From: Agriotes lineatus
Lineage: Eukaryota; Arthropoda; Insecta; Coleoptera; Elateridae
Length of the DNA stretch: 64,000 nt
Reading direction: 5' to 3'
Assembly: GCA_940337035.1 (NCBI GenBank)
Contig: CALNHX010002286.1
Span: 1-64,000 of the forward strand
Part shown: positions 12,060-24,255 of the stretch, in pieces
Position numbering within the stretch: position 1 is the first letter of the stretch
Layout of the letters: each line of letters opens with the position of its first letter
The notes under the pieces: generated by a model
The model's database searches: none
What the model saw: only the letters and a program-made list of their open reading frames with translations
Told to the model about the DNA's origin: nothing
Made by a program: the position numbers and the translations under genes

Positions 12060-12380
12060 GTATACCAAGGCACTGAAGTATAACTTTTTATCACGAATGT
12101 GGATTTAGTTGCCGAGGCCCGTAGGGCCAAGGCAAATAAACCACATGAGGGATAAAAAGGAACTTCAGTGCCGAGGTGTACACTATGTTTTATTTGAAAT
12201 CGAGAAATCGTGAAATTACAACATTTTAACCAACTTTTGTAGGTTATGTTCGGTCGATTGACGTTTATCTGTCGCCTCGCCACCTACAAAAAAGTCGTAA
12301 AACAATGGATTACTTCACTGCCGATTTCTCGTATTTTAATGGCGATTTCGGCGTACTTCACTGCCGATTTCAAATAAAAT
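12059..12380 (+). repeat. Direct repeat with internal hairpins, copy 2
   Basis: Second copy of the 11377-11690 unit in the same orientation. It has an extra cgtacttcactgccgatttc phrase near its right end, so the cactgccgatttc motif is itself duplicated. Confidence 0.85.
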
Positions 12381-12565
12381 ATATTTTTAAATAGTTGAAA
12401 AGTAAAATTTCATAAAAAACATGCAACGTGCGAGTAAACAGTTGAAAACTAACACACTTGATTAAGATATTTTATGAAACTTTGCCCCTTTCAAAATTAA
12501 CATACTTATATGCAAAGTGAAAAGTTGCAAAGTGCAATAGGCCCCTGCTCTGCAAAGTCTGCTGC

Positions 12566-12703
12566 AATAGTATATTAAAGTATGAGTGGATAACAAGGTC
12601 TTTAAAACACGCGCGAGTTTTCGAGCACGACGGCGTAGCCGGAGTGCTCGAAATAGAGCAAGTGTTTTAAAGACCAGTTATCCACGAATACTTTACGCTA
12701 TTT
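12566..12703. repeat. AATAGT-ended hairpin element, H3
   Basis: AATAGTATATTAAAGTATGA on the left faces cgaatactttacgctatt on the right. The stem continues through gtggataac/gttatccac and ggtctttaaaacac/gtgttttaaagacc to a nested core hairpin, cgagcacgacggcgtagccg followed by gagtgctcg. Confidence 0.85.
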
Positions 12704-13017
12704 TTTATTATACCTGCAATACTGGAAATAAATTACGCACTAAAAACTTAGAAATAATTTTTGTCGTGATAAATCGAGAGGCCATAATAATATTGCTACT
12801 ATAGTTACGAGAATTGTTTCCGTTTTTGTCGCGTCCATGTCCGTTGTTGCATTCAGTCGTTTCCTTGACAACCTTTAAAGCTCGCCGTGCTTTAATCGCT
12901 TGTATTCGCACGCTCAGGCGTGCTTTAAACGGCGATTCTGATGCAGGTATAATAAAACAGATTCTTATACTACATAACTATGAGTAAAATGGAAATAATA
13001 AAGTAAAAAGTATAAAA
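12704..13017. other. No recognised feature
   Basis: Short interval with GC-richer sequence at 12820-12945 (gtccatgtccgttgttgcat, ccttgacaacctttaaagctc). Nothing was identified. Confidence 0.4.
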
Positions 13018-14457
13018 CGGGTGTTCAAAAAGTCTTTACGTCCTTGGCGGATATGGATTATAAATTGCATATCTGTGTTCGTCTTTATACCACATAACCT
13101 TAAATAATACGTCATTCAAAGCGACACCTTTCAAAAAGATTTTCATTACTTAAAATGTGATAATGGAGCGATAAATCAATAAAATGCTAATACATGATTA
13201 TAACTAAGAATATTAAACATAGAAGGACACAGTCTTTTATTCAAGTTATTACAGCAGATGCTGAAAATGTTGGCCTGTAACATTTAAACATGAATTAATC
13301 CGGCGTTTCATGTTTTCGAAAACATGTATCAGCATATTTTAATCAATTAGTTGAAATTGTCTGGTAATGTTTTCTCGTAAGTCGTCTATGGTGTGCACGG
13401 GAGTTTTGAAAATTGAATTTTTTAGGTATGGAAACACAAAATAGTCTAAATGTGTCAAATCACACGATCTTGGAGGAAATCGGTCTTTACTAATTGGTCT
13501 ATCATCCTAAAATTCTTGCAAATATTCCAGAGTAGCTGGTGCAACATGTGGTCTAGCAGAATCTTGTTGAAAATGGCCATTTTGAAGTTCATTGTAATGG
13601 AGTTGGTTTGTAAACGGTTCAAGAATATTATTGCGATAGTTTTCTCCTTTAAATTTCAGTCAAAGAACATTGGATCAGTGATTCTCCTTCTAGATAGAGC
13701 TATCCATGCTCAAATTAAAGGATGTAAACCGGTTTGACGGAAGTAATGTGGATTTTCAGTGCTCCATATGCGCATATTTTGAGAATTGATATAGCCAGTT
13801 AGATGGAACTATGCTTCGTCACTAAAAATGTTTTATTCAAAACTTCATCATTATTAAGATTTTCCTGAAACCAGTGGCAATATGTAACTCTCTTTAGATA
13901 ATCGGAGGGTAACAATTCCTGGCACATTTGAAGTTTATAAGGGTGCATTTGAAGGTCTTGTGAAAGCAGAGTGTGAACCGATCCTATGCTTAAATGCGTA
14001 CTGAAATTGTCGGATCATCCGGGACCATATTTCTTGCATGTTCGACAACATGTTCAGTTCTACGACGACGTCTTCCTATTCTTGGTCTGTGATTTATAGA
14101 ACCTGTTTCTTCAAAACACGCCACTATTTTCAAAACTTCAGCATAAAAGTTCCTATTATTTACTAAGATATTTGGAAATCTTTGTCGCAATTCTTGTTTA
14201 CAAGCATCGATAGAATAATTCCAGTGTTCGTTTTCATTTCGTTGGCACTGCGAAAGTAATATTATGACTTCACTATAAATGTTTTTTGTTCCTTAGTAAA
14301 CATTTTACTGTAGAATAATCCATAATTAAATTTGTTTTAGTTTCAATTGAATTTGACTTGATGTCAAATAAATGATAAATTATGACGTCTGAAATTGTAC
14401 AGACATGAGCTTTACAATCCATAGACGTCCTGGGCGTAGATACTTTCTGTACACCCG
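13018..14457 (-). mobile_element. Decayed mariner-like element
   Basis: CGGGTGTTCAAAAAGTCTTT on the left is the imperfect inverse of the right end (agatactttctgtacacccg). The terminal similarity extends about 70 bp, through the ggatatggattataaa/ttacaatccatagacg area. A broken transposase occupies the interior on the minus strand. A second unrelated MITE starts about 8 bp after its right end. Confidence 0.85.
13445..14305 (-). pseudogene. Mariner/IS630-type transposase pseudogene
   Basis: Read on the minus strand, the N-terminal part carries a helix-turn-helix region with the motif FEETGSINHRPRIGRRRRR (about 14050-14130). Patches typical of the family's middle and end follow in shifted frames: MHPYKLQMCQELLP, a FQQDSARPHVAP block with the second catalytic Asp (about 13555-13590), and PPRSCDLTHLDYF with the presumed third Asp. 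At least four frame changes or stops separate these patches, and the region of the first catalytic Asp is broken. The enzyme would have cut and joined the element's TIRs in the nucleus. It is clearly inactive here. Exact family within IS630/Tc1/mariner is uncertain. Confidence 0.85.
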
Positions 14458-14464
14458 TTAGTTA

Positions 14465-14692
14465 GTTGCGGTCAAAAAAAGATGGGACAGTTACGTCTAT
14501 TTTCCAATTATTCCACCTTTCATCATTGCATTTATAGGCGGCTAAATTACTTTCTCGTATTATTTTGAATTTGGAATTGTTTGGAAGATGCCAAATATTC
14601 AATGTTGCAATATTAATAAAAGAAATTCAAGCAGCTAGAATTAGACAATATTCTTTTATAAGAGTTGTCCCATTTTTTATTGGCCGCAACTG
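14465..14692. mobile_element. Tc1-like MITE, about 230 bp
   Basis: gttgcggtcaaaaaaagatg on the left faces cattttttattggccgcaac on the right, followed by TGTA. The TIR is about 35 bp (gatgggacag against gttgtcccat). The 89-codon plus-strand frame across it (14565-14834) runs out of the element and I do not consider it a gene. Confidence 0.75.
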
Positions 14693-14694
14693 TA

Positions 14695-15479
14695 CATTAC
14701 CTATATTGGCATTGCGTATTATGTATCATGAGAAGACATACGGAATAAGATTGGAAATATACAAGAATAGTATTATAGACTCGAATATACATTACTCCAG
14801 TTATCACTACCTATATGTAAATTATAAAAATTAAGAAAATGTGTTCTATAAAAGTGCTCTAGTGGAACTTACACTAACCTGTGTTGTTACTACGTTGCCC
14901 GCTTTAGTGTGAATTTGAGACGCACCCACGAGGGAGTAAATTCATTGTTCCATATGGAACAGGAATAATTAACGTTAATTGGCGTTTACGGTAATTATTG
15001 AGTAAACAAGAGAGAAGTGATTGTCTTACAAATACAAGACTGTTTAGTGGCAGCCTCGTACAGTACTACATTCCCTTTACTCCAAATACAAGCAAAAAGC
15101 ATGCTCCTATGAACTGTAAAGTTATAGACTTATTAAGGTATTATCTTAAAAATGATTATATTGATTGTTCACATTCTTTTCTCGCTGTTTAAATCTTGAT
15201 GCAGTACACATGACGGGAATGGAGTCTCTGACTTCGAAAGTAAATTTGTAAAGCATTGATTGACATGTGAAATTAGATTATCATATGAAGTTGAAAACGG
15301 TAAAGTTAATTAATGGTTGGATGAGTTGTTGAAGATGACTATATTCACGATTTGTTCGGTAAATATCCGACCAGTGACGATAACTCTCCAGCTGGTTCCG
15401 CTAATGCAATACAATTTGGAAGTCTATTGTGTATGTGTAGCGTATGGGTTGTGGTAGGAAACGTGGTGTCAGAATTTTC
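14695..15479. other. No recognised feature
   Basis: AT-rich, with small palindromes at 14948-14966 (gttccatatggaac) and 14968-14982 (taattaacgttaatt). No coding evidence. Confidence 0.45.
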
Positions 15480-15875
15480 AGATTGCGCGAGCGCCTCTGA
15501 CGTAACCTAACGGCTGTCACCGAAATGACAACCGGGATCGACGGCTTAACGTGCTCTCCGAGGTACGGCTGGCTGCGATTTTACTAACACACGCTTCCGA
15601 GTGCCGACCGTTGAGAACATTGCTTAACTCTCGAGACTGTTTGACCAGTCCTTTTAGCATACGGCTATACAACCAGTCTATTAGAAGCTTATGGTTTCCA
15701 AGTCGCTTCGACTTGGGGTGATTGGCTTTCCAAACACTTGAACAGTCGTATGCAGGCGACCATAGACTTGCATACTTCTGCAATTCCCATCGAGACAAAA
15801 TGTGCCAACACAAACAAGTGGCGCCCACATATTTTGACTCTTTTTTACTCGCAACCACTTTCTAGCGCGTCAAGC
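15480..15875 (-). other. GC-richer block with a 113-codon frame
   Basis: Base composition rises sharply compared with both flanks. A minus-strand frame at 15517-15858 is open for 113 codons from an ATG. I do not recognise a domain. The C-terminal stretch (SKIAASRTSESTLSRRSRL) has a repetitive-element flavour I half remember from translated insect LINE 3' ends, but that is a weak recollection. A perfect mini-hairpin, ccaagtcgcttcgacttgg, lies at 15698-15716. It may be an exon, a non-coding RNA or an old repeat fragment. Confidence 0.3.
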
Positions 15876-16950
15876 TACAATAAAATCCTCAAAACCTACT
15901 CTTAACTCCACTGAACTACCGTTGTTAAGCTATGGCTTGTCTAGATGTCTTAAAAGCTATTTCATCTAGAACAATTCTCTAAAATATTGCAGTAGTTAAT
16001 TATATTTCGATAAAGAATCAGTACCATTATTAATAAATACTGCAATAAATTTTAAACGTAAGGAAAAAAAGTTTCTTACGAATGAACAGAATAAACTAAC
16101 AACTAAGCTTTAATTGACATTTTAGATCAATTTTACCAAGGAACACTAACTGTTAATCACAACGCAGGCAGTGGACGTTTAATATTTGGATTAATTACAC
16201 AAAGATACGAGTTTTAGAGGTACATAATGTTTTATGAAGCTATTGTATTTATTAAAATACAAAATTAAACAAGCAAAACTAGGAATTACCACTACTTGAT
16301 TGATTCGCATTACATAAATTTGCGTTATACAAAACGATAACACTACAAATTTGTAACAAATATATTTGTTCATTACACACACTTAAAAGTATGGTTTTAA
16401 TTCCTCATTTTCCGTCACTAAACTAACTCTTAAATCCCTAGGAGTAAAGTTACTCCCTGGGAATTAAAGCGAAAGCACCATGCATACTTTGATAAAAATT
16501 AAAGGTTATTAAAGTGATACCTAACTATAGGTTAGTGTAATAAATAAAATATTGCATATAACACAAGATTAAACTGAACTTTATTTGTGAATCTTCCTAT
16601 TTTAATCTCTGGTTATATAAATAACTATTATAATATTTTTATCAAACTTTTTTGGATATTATCTATTTATTCATAATTTAACTTACACTCTCGACCTTCA
16701 CAACCAATAACTTATTATTACATGGTTTGAAAATTTGAAAGCATTAGGCCTTGGTATTATTATTTGCTCATCACGTCACCAACGGGTGATTAAGACTGAG
16801 GAGGATTATGATTACTAATAAAGGCCGCTTGTATAGTTGAATTAGGTAACCGCCCAATGGGGCGAACACGGGTTCAACTATGGTCATGGTAGAAGTTTTC
16901 ATTGGAGAGGCGATAGTTTTGACCTCACTAATTGAGTTAGCTTTAAATTA
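15876..16950. other. No recognised feature
   Basis: AT-rich. A short palindromic phrase, cctaggagtaaagttactcc, sits at 16436. Around 16840-16900 a GC-richer patch (gtaaccgcccaatggggcga) ends with ggttcaactatgg, which is vaguely B-box-like but not a convincing tRNA head. Confidence 0.4.
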
Positions 16951-16954
16951 GATT

Positions 16955-17340
16955 AAGGTTTGTGGAATATGTTGTGTATTTGGATGTGGGGGAGCATAAC
17001 GCAAGTCACATGCCACCTTTTACCTCCGTTACGCTTACTGCGCGGTGTATGGTACTCGACACCGAAAGGTAAAAGGGTATGGCTTGTGTTGGCCGGGAGT
17101 CCTGGGTCTGCGACCCGAGATGTTCGGCCGCCAACTGTATGATATATATGTGTGGTCAGGTTACTCTTTCTCATAGACCAGTCTTCCGGGAAGAGCGCCG
17201 TTAATTCTATCCCAACGGCGAATGGTGACCGGGCCCAATACCGATCCAATAGACTGCGGAAAAATTCGCCTATCCATGGATTCGAACCGAGGACTTGCTT
17301 AGTGCAAGCCTGATACTCTACCACTGCGCCACGCGGTCGT
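16955..17340 (-). repeat. tRNA-derived SINE, copy B
   Basis: On the minus strand it starts at about 17338 with gaccgcgtggcgcagtggta (A box), an anticodon arm around gcttgcactaagcaag and a B box, cggttcgaatcc. The body shared with copy A (4936-5180) follows: tttttccgcagtctattgga, ggatcggta, cattcgccgttggga. The extra 3' part includes a cggtgtcgagtaccataca segment. Short frames on both strands are incidental. It is better preserved than copy A. Confidence 0.8.
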
Positions 17341-17432
17341 GTGGGATACAGATAATGTAATGCACCTATTGTTAATAAATGTCAAGAACCACATGAGCAA
17401 GCAATGCGCTTGAGTTTCAGTCTCGCTATATA

Positions 17433-17939
17433 CACTACTCCAATAAATTAACGCACCACCAAAAAGTAGCCAAAAGTTTAAAGTTAATTTTGTCGAAACC
17501 ACTTATCCGATTTCGACGATTTTTTTTTTGAATGACAAGTTGTCTCTTTCAGAAAGTTAGTGTACTGCTCTATTCCTTTTTTCTTTACATTTTGTTTCTT
17601 TTTTTGTTGTTAAATTTAGTTCTGCATAAAAACATGTTATGCTATAAAATTGTGTTTCTGTTGCAGTAGCTAAAAGAGTAAATCAAAAAACAAAATGTTA
17701 TAAAAATAAGGCTAAAGTTTGCTTTGAATTATAACTTGATATTGTAACTGGGTGTTATAAATTTTATGGAAAAACACGTTATAATTGTTACACTCTGTAT
17801 TTATATAAAAATAAGTTTATGAAAGAGACAACTTGTCATTCAAAAAAAAAATCGTCCAAATCGGATAAGTGGTTTCGACAAAAATTGACTTTAAACTTTT
17901 GGCTACTTTTTGGTGGTGCGTTAATTTATTGGAGAAGTG
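17433..17939. mobile_element. MITE with about 120-bp TIRs
   Basis: The left arm (CACTACTCCAATAAATTAAC, continuing to a T run and caagttgtctctttc at about 17551) is almost perfectly inverted at 17819-17939 (gaaagagacaacttgtcatt to ggagaagtg). TA flanks both ends. The two 60-70 codon frames at its ends are the same arm read from opposite sides. The interior is non-coding, so it is a non-autonomous Tc1/mariner-type element. Confidence 0.9.
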
Positions 17940-17943
17940 TATT

Positions 17944-18115
17944 TAAATATCGTACGCTTTCCGCCAACACCTGTTCTAGCCGTTCATCCATAACCATGCG
18001 ACTGTTCCTCGATTTCAACGAGGAAGGCTAGCCACCTATCCGACCTACGAGCAACAAGGGGTCAGAGCCACAACTTTATAGGCCACTGGCCTATAATAAA
18101 ATGAAGAAGAAGAAG
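17944..18115 (+). repeat. 3' part of a GAA-tailed SINE
   Basis: cgtacgctttccgccaacac, tgttcctcgatttcaacgag, aggctagcc and ccactggcctataataaa, ending in a GAAGAAGAAG tail, match the minus strand of 47646-47835. The same 3' end (cattggcctataataag, then GAAGAAG) occurs alone at 20783-20812. Confidence 0.75.
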
Positions 18116-18555
18116 TACATGTGCAATGTGAAAGACCTAAGTGGCTAATAATGGCTTCCTTAATGCGTAAATTTATTTTGAGGCTAAAAGGCTAATTTTC
18201 ATCTGACACTGAACAACTTCAACTCTGAAAGCCAGACGAAAGGTCAGAACTTTTCTGGAATTACTGGTTAAACTTCCAAGCAAGTTTTGGCAGTTGAATA
18301 AATTGTTTAGCAACAGCGTTCTCGAGACGCTATTTAAACAATACAGGAGAAACAGCCGTGAAAATTTGATTATGCTGCGATAAAGATTACTTGAATCCAA
18401 AACATTTAAAACGTCTGAACTTCGGAACATCTAATGCAGATGTATATTATACCTAAGTTTATGAAGAGTCAAATTTGCTTGAGTAAACTTTAAAGCTATT
18501 TTATTAAAAATAGCAGAAATTCAATCCACCAAATTTTTGTTCTCAGTGTTGTTAT
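18116..18555. other. No recognised feature
   Basis: A minus-strand frame at 18173-18430 (85 codons) is Leu/Ser-rich with no recognisable motif. Confidence 0.4.
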
Positions 18556-18700
18556 AGCTATTAACATATCTAGGAATGTTATGAGTATCATAACTGCCGC
18601 AGATGTTTTGAAGCTCGTAGAGCGAGGATTTTAAAACTTCTAAGGCAGTTATGATTCATAACATCCGTGATTTGTTCAATAGTTTATCGGTTGCTATGTG
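18556..18700. repeat. Hairpin element with a gctcgtagagc core
   Basis: The left arm (gaatgttatgagtatcataa, ctgccgcagatgttttgaag) faces cttctaaggcagttatgatt and cataacatcc. The core is gctcgtagagcgag. Outer flanks (ctattaacatatc against gatttgttcaatag) extend the pairing. It has the same architecture as H1-H6 but different ends. Confidence 0.75.
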
Positions 18701-20780
18701 GTTATGGTTGCCATGTAGGGTAATATTCTTTAACCCTACAGATAAGTTATGACCTAGTTACCAGCCTACTTTTGTATATGTAAACAAAGGCTTAATATCC
18801 TGAAACCGATAAAAGCTTTTATTTTACTCTTTTGTATATCATTTCGTAACACTAAAATCTTTAGCAGATCCACTTTTTAAACTATATTTATATTTTCTTG
18901 TCACTACATGGCGCGTATGTTAAAATAGAAATATATTCTAAACAATTATTATGGGTTAATTCTGGTTCTTTAAAATTAAATTACATGGACATAGAAGATA
19001 ATAAGCATATTATTTGCTTACGTATTTAAATTTTTGTCAATATTTATACGGAGGTTCTGGTTTTTTCTGTAAGAGTTTTCGATCATATTGAATGAAATTC
19101 CGCCGATATATAAACAATTCCAAATTTACTCAAAAACGTTTCTAAACCTGTGAAACAAAAACCGTGTTTTAATGTTAGTAGTAAATTTCATATAATAGCA
19201 GACTGCCTGATCTACGGTAATTATAAATCACATTTCGGATAGCATACTAAACGTTATATCATCTAATTCTGTGACATTACTTTGTTCAGCGTTCAAATAC
19301 CTGTTGCAGTGGGTAGGTGATTTATTAATTCTGTTTTTGATAAACTATGTTTACTTCCTGTTTGAACACTGATTTTAAAAATCCACTTCCATTGTAGACG
19401 AATTCATTAATTATCCACTTTCTAACTTGGACATTAATAACAAAATAAATCATAAGTGTCAATATACAATTATTTTAAAATACTCCCTTTCACAAGTAAA
19501 ATTTGACAGTTTAATTAGCTTTTTTCTCAACTTATACAAAATGTACTGTTCTTGTGTTTGCCAATTGATGTCAGTTCTCAGGCTTGTTGTATTTATTTAT
19601 AACATAAATATTATTTCTAAATTATTGGCAAACTCTCTATGTACAAATCGATAATTATTTAAAATCGCAAAATAACAACTGAATGATGAATAAATCATCA
19701 TAAAATTGTAGTTTAATAATACCACTGCATGCATTATTTTTACACACTTGTTATCTTTTTCAATGAAGTTGTAGATGTCAATACTCCAAAAGCGGCATAT
19801 TAGCTACGATTCTGGAATGCTGGAGGGTAAGATAAAGATGAAAAAGTACAATGTAATGTCTATTTTTATAGACGAATGAAGTTAGCAATATAACATCACA
19901 GGTTTTCTAAAATATCCAACAATAAATGTCTCCATTGCATTTCATTTATAAATATTTATAGAAACACTATTTGCTAAATTGAGTTCCAAATTGAAATTAA
20001 AACTAGAATCCGGAAGCTGTGTTAATTACTAAGAATGTGTAACTATGGAGTAGATTTTTGAACTCGCTAGTCCTTCAAATTAAATGTACTTTGGCTGCTT
20101 AATTTAAATAAATTGGAGCAACCGAAAAGAGCAATTAGGAAATTGGCTACAATTAGTGTCAAGAATAAGATCAATTAATGGAGGTTGAAGAGGTAAGCGT
20201 CTAGGCTAGTCTAGTTATATACCTTTTTGGTTGTACGTTTTCCGATCTAACTTCTTAATTTGTCAGAGGAATGCACTAAAATAACAGAATACTGGTATAC
20301 GTTTAGACAAAGGAATTGACGTCAGTCGGTAAAAATAGATGCTATGTTTAAAAATGTGTGCAATTACAACCCGCTGATGCTGAACTGGTAAGTAAACAGA
20401 TATCGATACCCCATCTGGACGCAAATAGGGTTTTAAATAGGAAAGAGGATGGCGTTTGAAACAAATGTAGGAAGTTCGCACACTAGGGAGAATCGCGTTT
20501 ATCTAAATTACACTATCCTTCTTCAATAAATAAATATCTACGACGCCCTGTGTAAGCTAGTGAAAAGAACAACATTCGTCTAAATAACATGTTTCACTCG
20601 TGCCGTGTTACATTTCCTCTGATTAATCCATACACCTCTCTTTATAGATATTTAGTTTGAATGGAGAATTCTTACTAACGTCTACATCGTACTAACATGT
20701 GAGCAAACGAAAATGAAATCAAGCTTGGCTTTGAAATATTTGTTTTATGAATAATATGTTAATGATACTGTAAGTCAGAC
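18701..20780. other. No recognised feature
   Basis: AT-rich sequence. The 19427-19654 and 20263-20481 frames have no family features. I see no inverted repeats of note. Confidence 0.45.
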
Positions 20781-20782
20781 CA

Positions 20783-20812
20783 TTGGCCTATAATAAGAGG
20801 AAGAAGAAAATA
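20783..20812 (+). repeat. SINE 3' tail fragment
   Basis: cattggcctataataagagg followed by aagaagaa matches the 3' end of the GAA-tailed SINE at 17944-18115. It is only a 30-bp remnant. Confidence 0.55.
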
Positions 20813-23800
20813 TTATTTCTATTTTCTGTTCTTGCATACTTTTTTATTCAAAATTCCAAGCAAACAAAACTCTTCTATCTGTCATTTTCTCTCGCCTCCT
20901 CTCTATTTTGTTTAATTTTAAAAATATTCATATCAATTAAAATTAAATTATGACAAACAATTTATAAATGTACCTACTTCATATACCTTAAATTATCTAT
21001 TTTATTGTAATAATGTAATGATTTGCAAAAATACATGTCAATATATATATATTTTAGATAATTAACACACAGTGAGAATTCAAAATTACACCATGAACGT
21101 CAATGCTAAACAATGCGAAATCGCTTCTTGCACGCAACTTTAGAATATTAAATTCACTAAATCCCCAAATCTTACTGCACAGGTGGTCTACAATATTTTT
21201 CGATGTTTCTATAACTAACTATAAAAAATTGCAAATGATGATTAAATTAGCCAGAATCGTGGCATCAAAACGGTAATATGTTGTAAAAAACAGGCAATGC
21301 AAACCTACAGATACATGTTACAGCAGATTCGTAAGGAGAACATAGCATAACGTCTAAGCGGATCTAATAAGGAGACTACATTGCAACTAACCAAAAATTA
21401 TCCCAGAGTTATTGATCCATCATATTGAATTATCGGCACGGACTAGAACATGAGCAAAAATGCTTATGAACTGTAGCAACTTCTGCCGAGTACCTTCATT
21501 GTCGAGATTCCACAGAATAGATGTTGTAATGTTACATGCAGTCCTGCATGTCACATTTATTCATATAAAATATATCCAGATAATTAATTTAAAAAGTTTA
21601 TGTACAGTCGATGTGTTGTGAATGGTTACGGGTAACCAAAGAGAAGTAAATAAACAGAATGATAAAAAAGTTCAATTTGAAACTAGACTCGAGACAGTCA
21701 TATTAAAACCGATGGTGGTTCAATTCCAACCAATTGGTATTTTTAATTGAATTTAATTAAAAGATCATTACACAGGAAGTATCTGGTAATGATATAAAAT
21801 AAATTCAGCAAATCAAACCGTCTATCAAGTCGACATAATTGAAGTGTTTGCAATATCATATTGAAGTTATATTACCAAGTAAATAACTTACAATATAATT
21901 AACGTAGAGCCAGTGTTTACGTGTGTGTTGTGCATTCAATTGAGAAGTGCTATCTGGGAGATAGCAACACATCCAAAGAGTTTTTTGAGGGGATTGGAGA
22001 TTTCAACCAGCCAGTTATTGTTAGCTGTCCTGCTTCATTTGCAGAGGAATTCTATAGGTTGCTGATCAGGTTACGCTAAAGCGACGTTAAGGTCAGTGTT
22101 GTTTCTTAACTTTTGCTAACAACTTTTGGAATACTTCAAGGATATTTAAATTGTGTGTTTAATATTAGTGAACTTGTATTTAGAACTAAGAATTACTATT
22201 AATTATCTAAATTCTAATAGTGTTCTGAGTACTCGGCGATTTTAGGTCATTATATTTAGAAATTCTAACCTTTTGATTTAATTTAAGATTGGGCATGTAA
22301 ATTAGGGATTTTGGGTTTTAATATTGATTAAAAGTTATCTTAAACAAACTTGACGTCATTGACAATTCAATAAACATATCTGAATGTCATTAAGATATTT
22401 AGAATATCAGTAAAAGACCTGAAAGTAACTATAAAATTACTTTATATTAATCAAATAGTTGAACAATCAGTAATACTTGTTATTAAGAAGCACCATTCAG
22501 CTGAGGGTAAGGAGTATTTCTTTAGCTTTACTGACTAGCCGGAGCAAAATTTAAAATAAATAGAAGAATATACCATGACAATATTTGTATGTCACATATT
22601 GACGTTTGTGAGGTAAGTTATTATTTTAATTTATCATATAAATAAGTGATATAACACCGCATAGAGGCGTTCTATTACAATGTCCAAGCACAGTTGAAAG
22701 GATACAAAAGCTTACCTTACACGAAAGATGCAGAAGCAAGAGATGTGAAAACCTGCTTATTCACATTTAGTTTTAGACCTTAACTGGTAGAGAAAGAGAT
22801 GATTATCAACTTCGGTCATGCGCTTCTTCATGGTTAACATCGTATAAAAAAGCTTTCAAAAATTTGGAAAAATACCGTTTTAAATGCATAAAAACTTGCT
22901 TAAATGACGAAAATGTTTAGTAATACATTCATTATTCGAATTTCTCAAAGAGCACAATGCCTTTTTAAACGAAACAAAGAATCTACTAAAATGTTTGCAT
23001 CATATATCAGTGAAAAAAAGCCGCCCACACAAAATCCTAATTTCAAATTCCTATATGGAAGAACCTTAATTAATTAACGTGATACTACATGAAAATGTTT
23101 TGCGAAAACCAATTTCGAGGAATCGAATGTCAAAGAAATTGTGCATAGATTACTGCAACAACCATAGCCAGGAGAACTACTTTGTTAAATTGTTAAATAG
23201 GAGACACTTATGATCTTAGAACGCAACATATTACATAATCTTTTCTTGCACAAAAATAAATTATTACTTTTCCTGTACATCGATTTCGCTAACTTAAAGT
23301 CAACTATTAATCGATAAAAGTTTACATTCAAATATTGCCCATAAAATAAAATAATAAGGATATAAGCCGACAAGCATGCTTTGACGTACCACAAACCAGA
23401 TAAAATACATTTTTCTTTTCTCGCGCTTCTCATATCTCTATACCTATTCAAAGCTGAATGGAGGATTGCGTAAAAGGGCTATTCGTATTTTACGCGTTAA
23501 CTGAGACGTCCACTAAACCGATTTTGACATTTGTTCAACCTATAATGATATCGAAACGTCAATAAGCCTAAAATGGGTAAAATGTTCGCTATAAATCTAA
23601 CTGTCAAAAGGAAACGGTCGCTGCAGATATTTTATGCTTGGGATTTTTCTCATAACGAGCCCACCAAATGCGAAAAGCATTATCATCAGTTCCCTATCAA
23701 CGTAAAATTTATACACACATAAACGAGGTTCAGAAAACGCTGCTAACAATTTTATTATAAATTTACTTACTAAAGTACGACATTAGCTCACGCACTTGAA

Positions 23801-24018
23801 TTTACTTTTAGAAAGTGTTTGCCAAAAGAGCTTTGTAATAGCATGCCGTACACCAAGTTTCCCCTTAATAATTTACTCTTTCTGCTCTATGCACAAAATG
23901 CTGCTGGCATTAACAAGTCGAAAGCAATATTAAAAGTTTAGCAGAGCGAAGTAAATTTTGTAAAATGTGTAATCAAAGTATAATATTCATAGTTTATTCA
24001 TCATTATGATTATGTATG
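20813..24018. other. Long interval without recognised features
   Basis: About 3.2 kb of AT-rich sequence, with short homopolymer runs and TA-rich stretches (21041-21060). A frame at 23185-23451 on the minus strand is open for 88 codons with no motif. This is the largest stretch where I see no mobile element, so it could be ordinary intergenic or intronic DNA. Confidence 0.5.
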
Positions 24019-24020
24019 TA

Positions 24021-24253
24021 CAGTCGTGTGCAAATAAATCTGGGACAATGGTTTTTTCATATGTAAATTGACTTAAGATTTGAAGCATATCTCCATGGAT
24101 TTCCTGCTATCAGAAAGAGTTACATTAAACTTTGACAAGTAAATGAGAATGTAGCTCTTTCTGGTAGCAGAAAATCTATGGAGATATTCTTCAATTCTCA
24201 ACTCAACATACATCTGAAAAAGCTATTGTCCCAGATTTATTTGCACACGACTG
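24021..24253. mobile_element. Tc1-like MITE, about 233 bp
   Basis: CAGTCGTGTGCAAATAAATC on the left is perfectly inverted at gatttatttgcacacgactg, with TA on both sides. The inner parts also pair loosely (aagcatatctccatggattt against aaatctatggagatattctt; cagaaagagttacatt against gtagctctttctg), so almost the whole element folds back. Confidence 0.95.
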
Positions 24254-24255
24254 TA

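Larger units (their letters stand above)
10856..12553. mobile_element. Possible GGGGCC-ended DNA transposon remnant
   Basis: ctggggcccattgcaccaaa at 10856 and the right-hand caaagtgcaataggcccctg near 12530 form an inverted pair. Within it, cattcacaaaactcata on the left pairs loosely with acgagttttgagaatg near 11300. Ends of this style are seen in PIF/Harbinger-like elements, but I cannot read a transposase or a clean target duplication. The interior is filled by hairpin elements and a 320-bp direct repeat. Confidence 0.4.

Noticed and set aside
16953..17324. 123-codon minus-strand frame as a protein
   Set aside because: It starts inside the tRNA-derived SINE, whose body is shared with a non-coding copy at 4936-5180.
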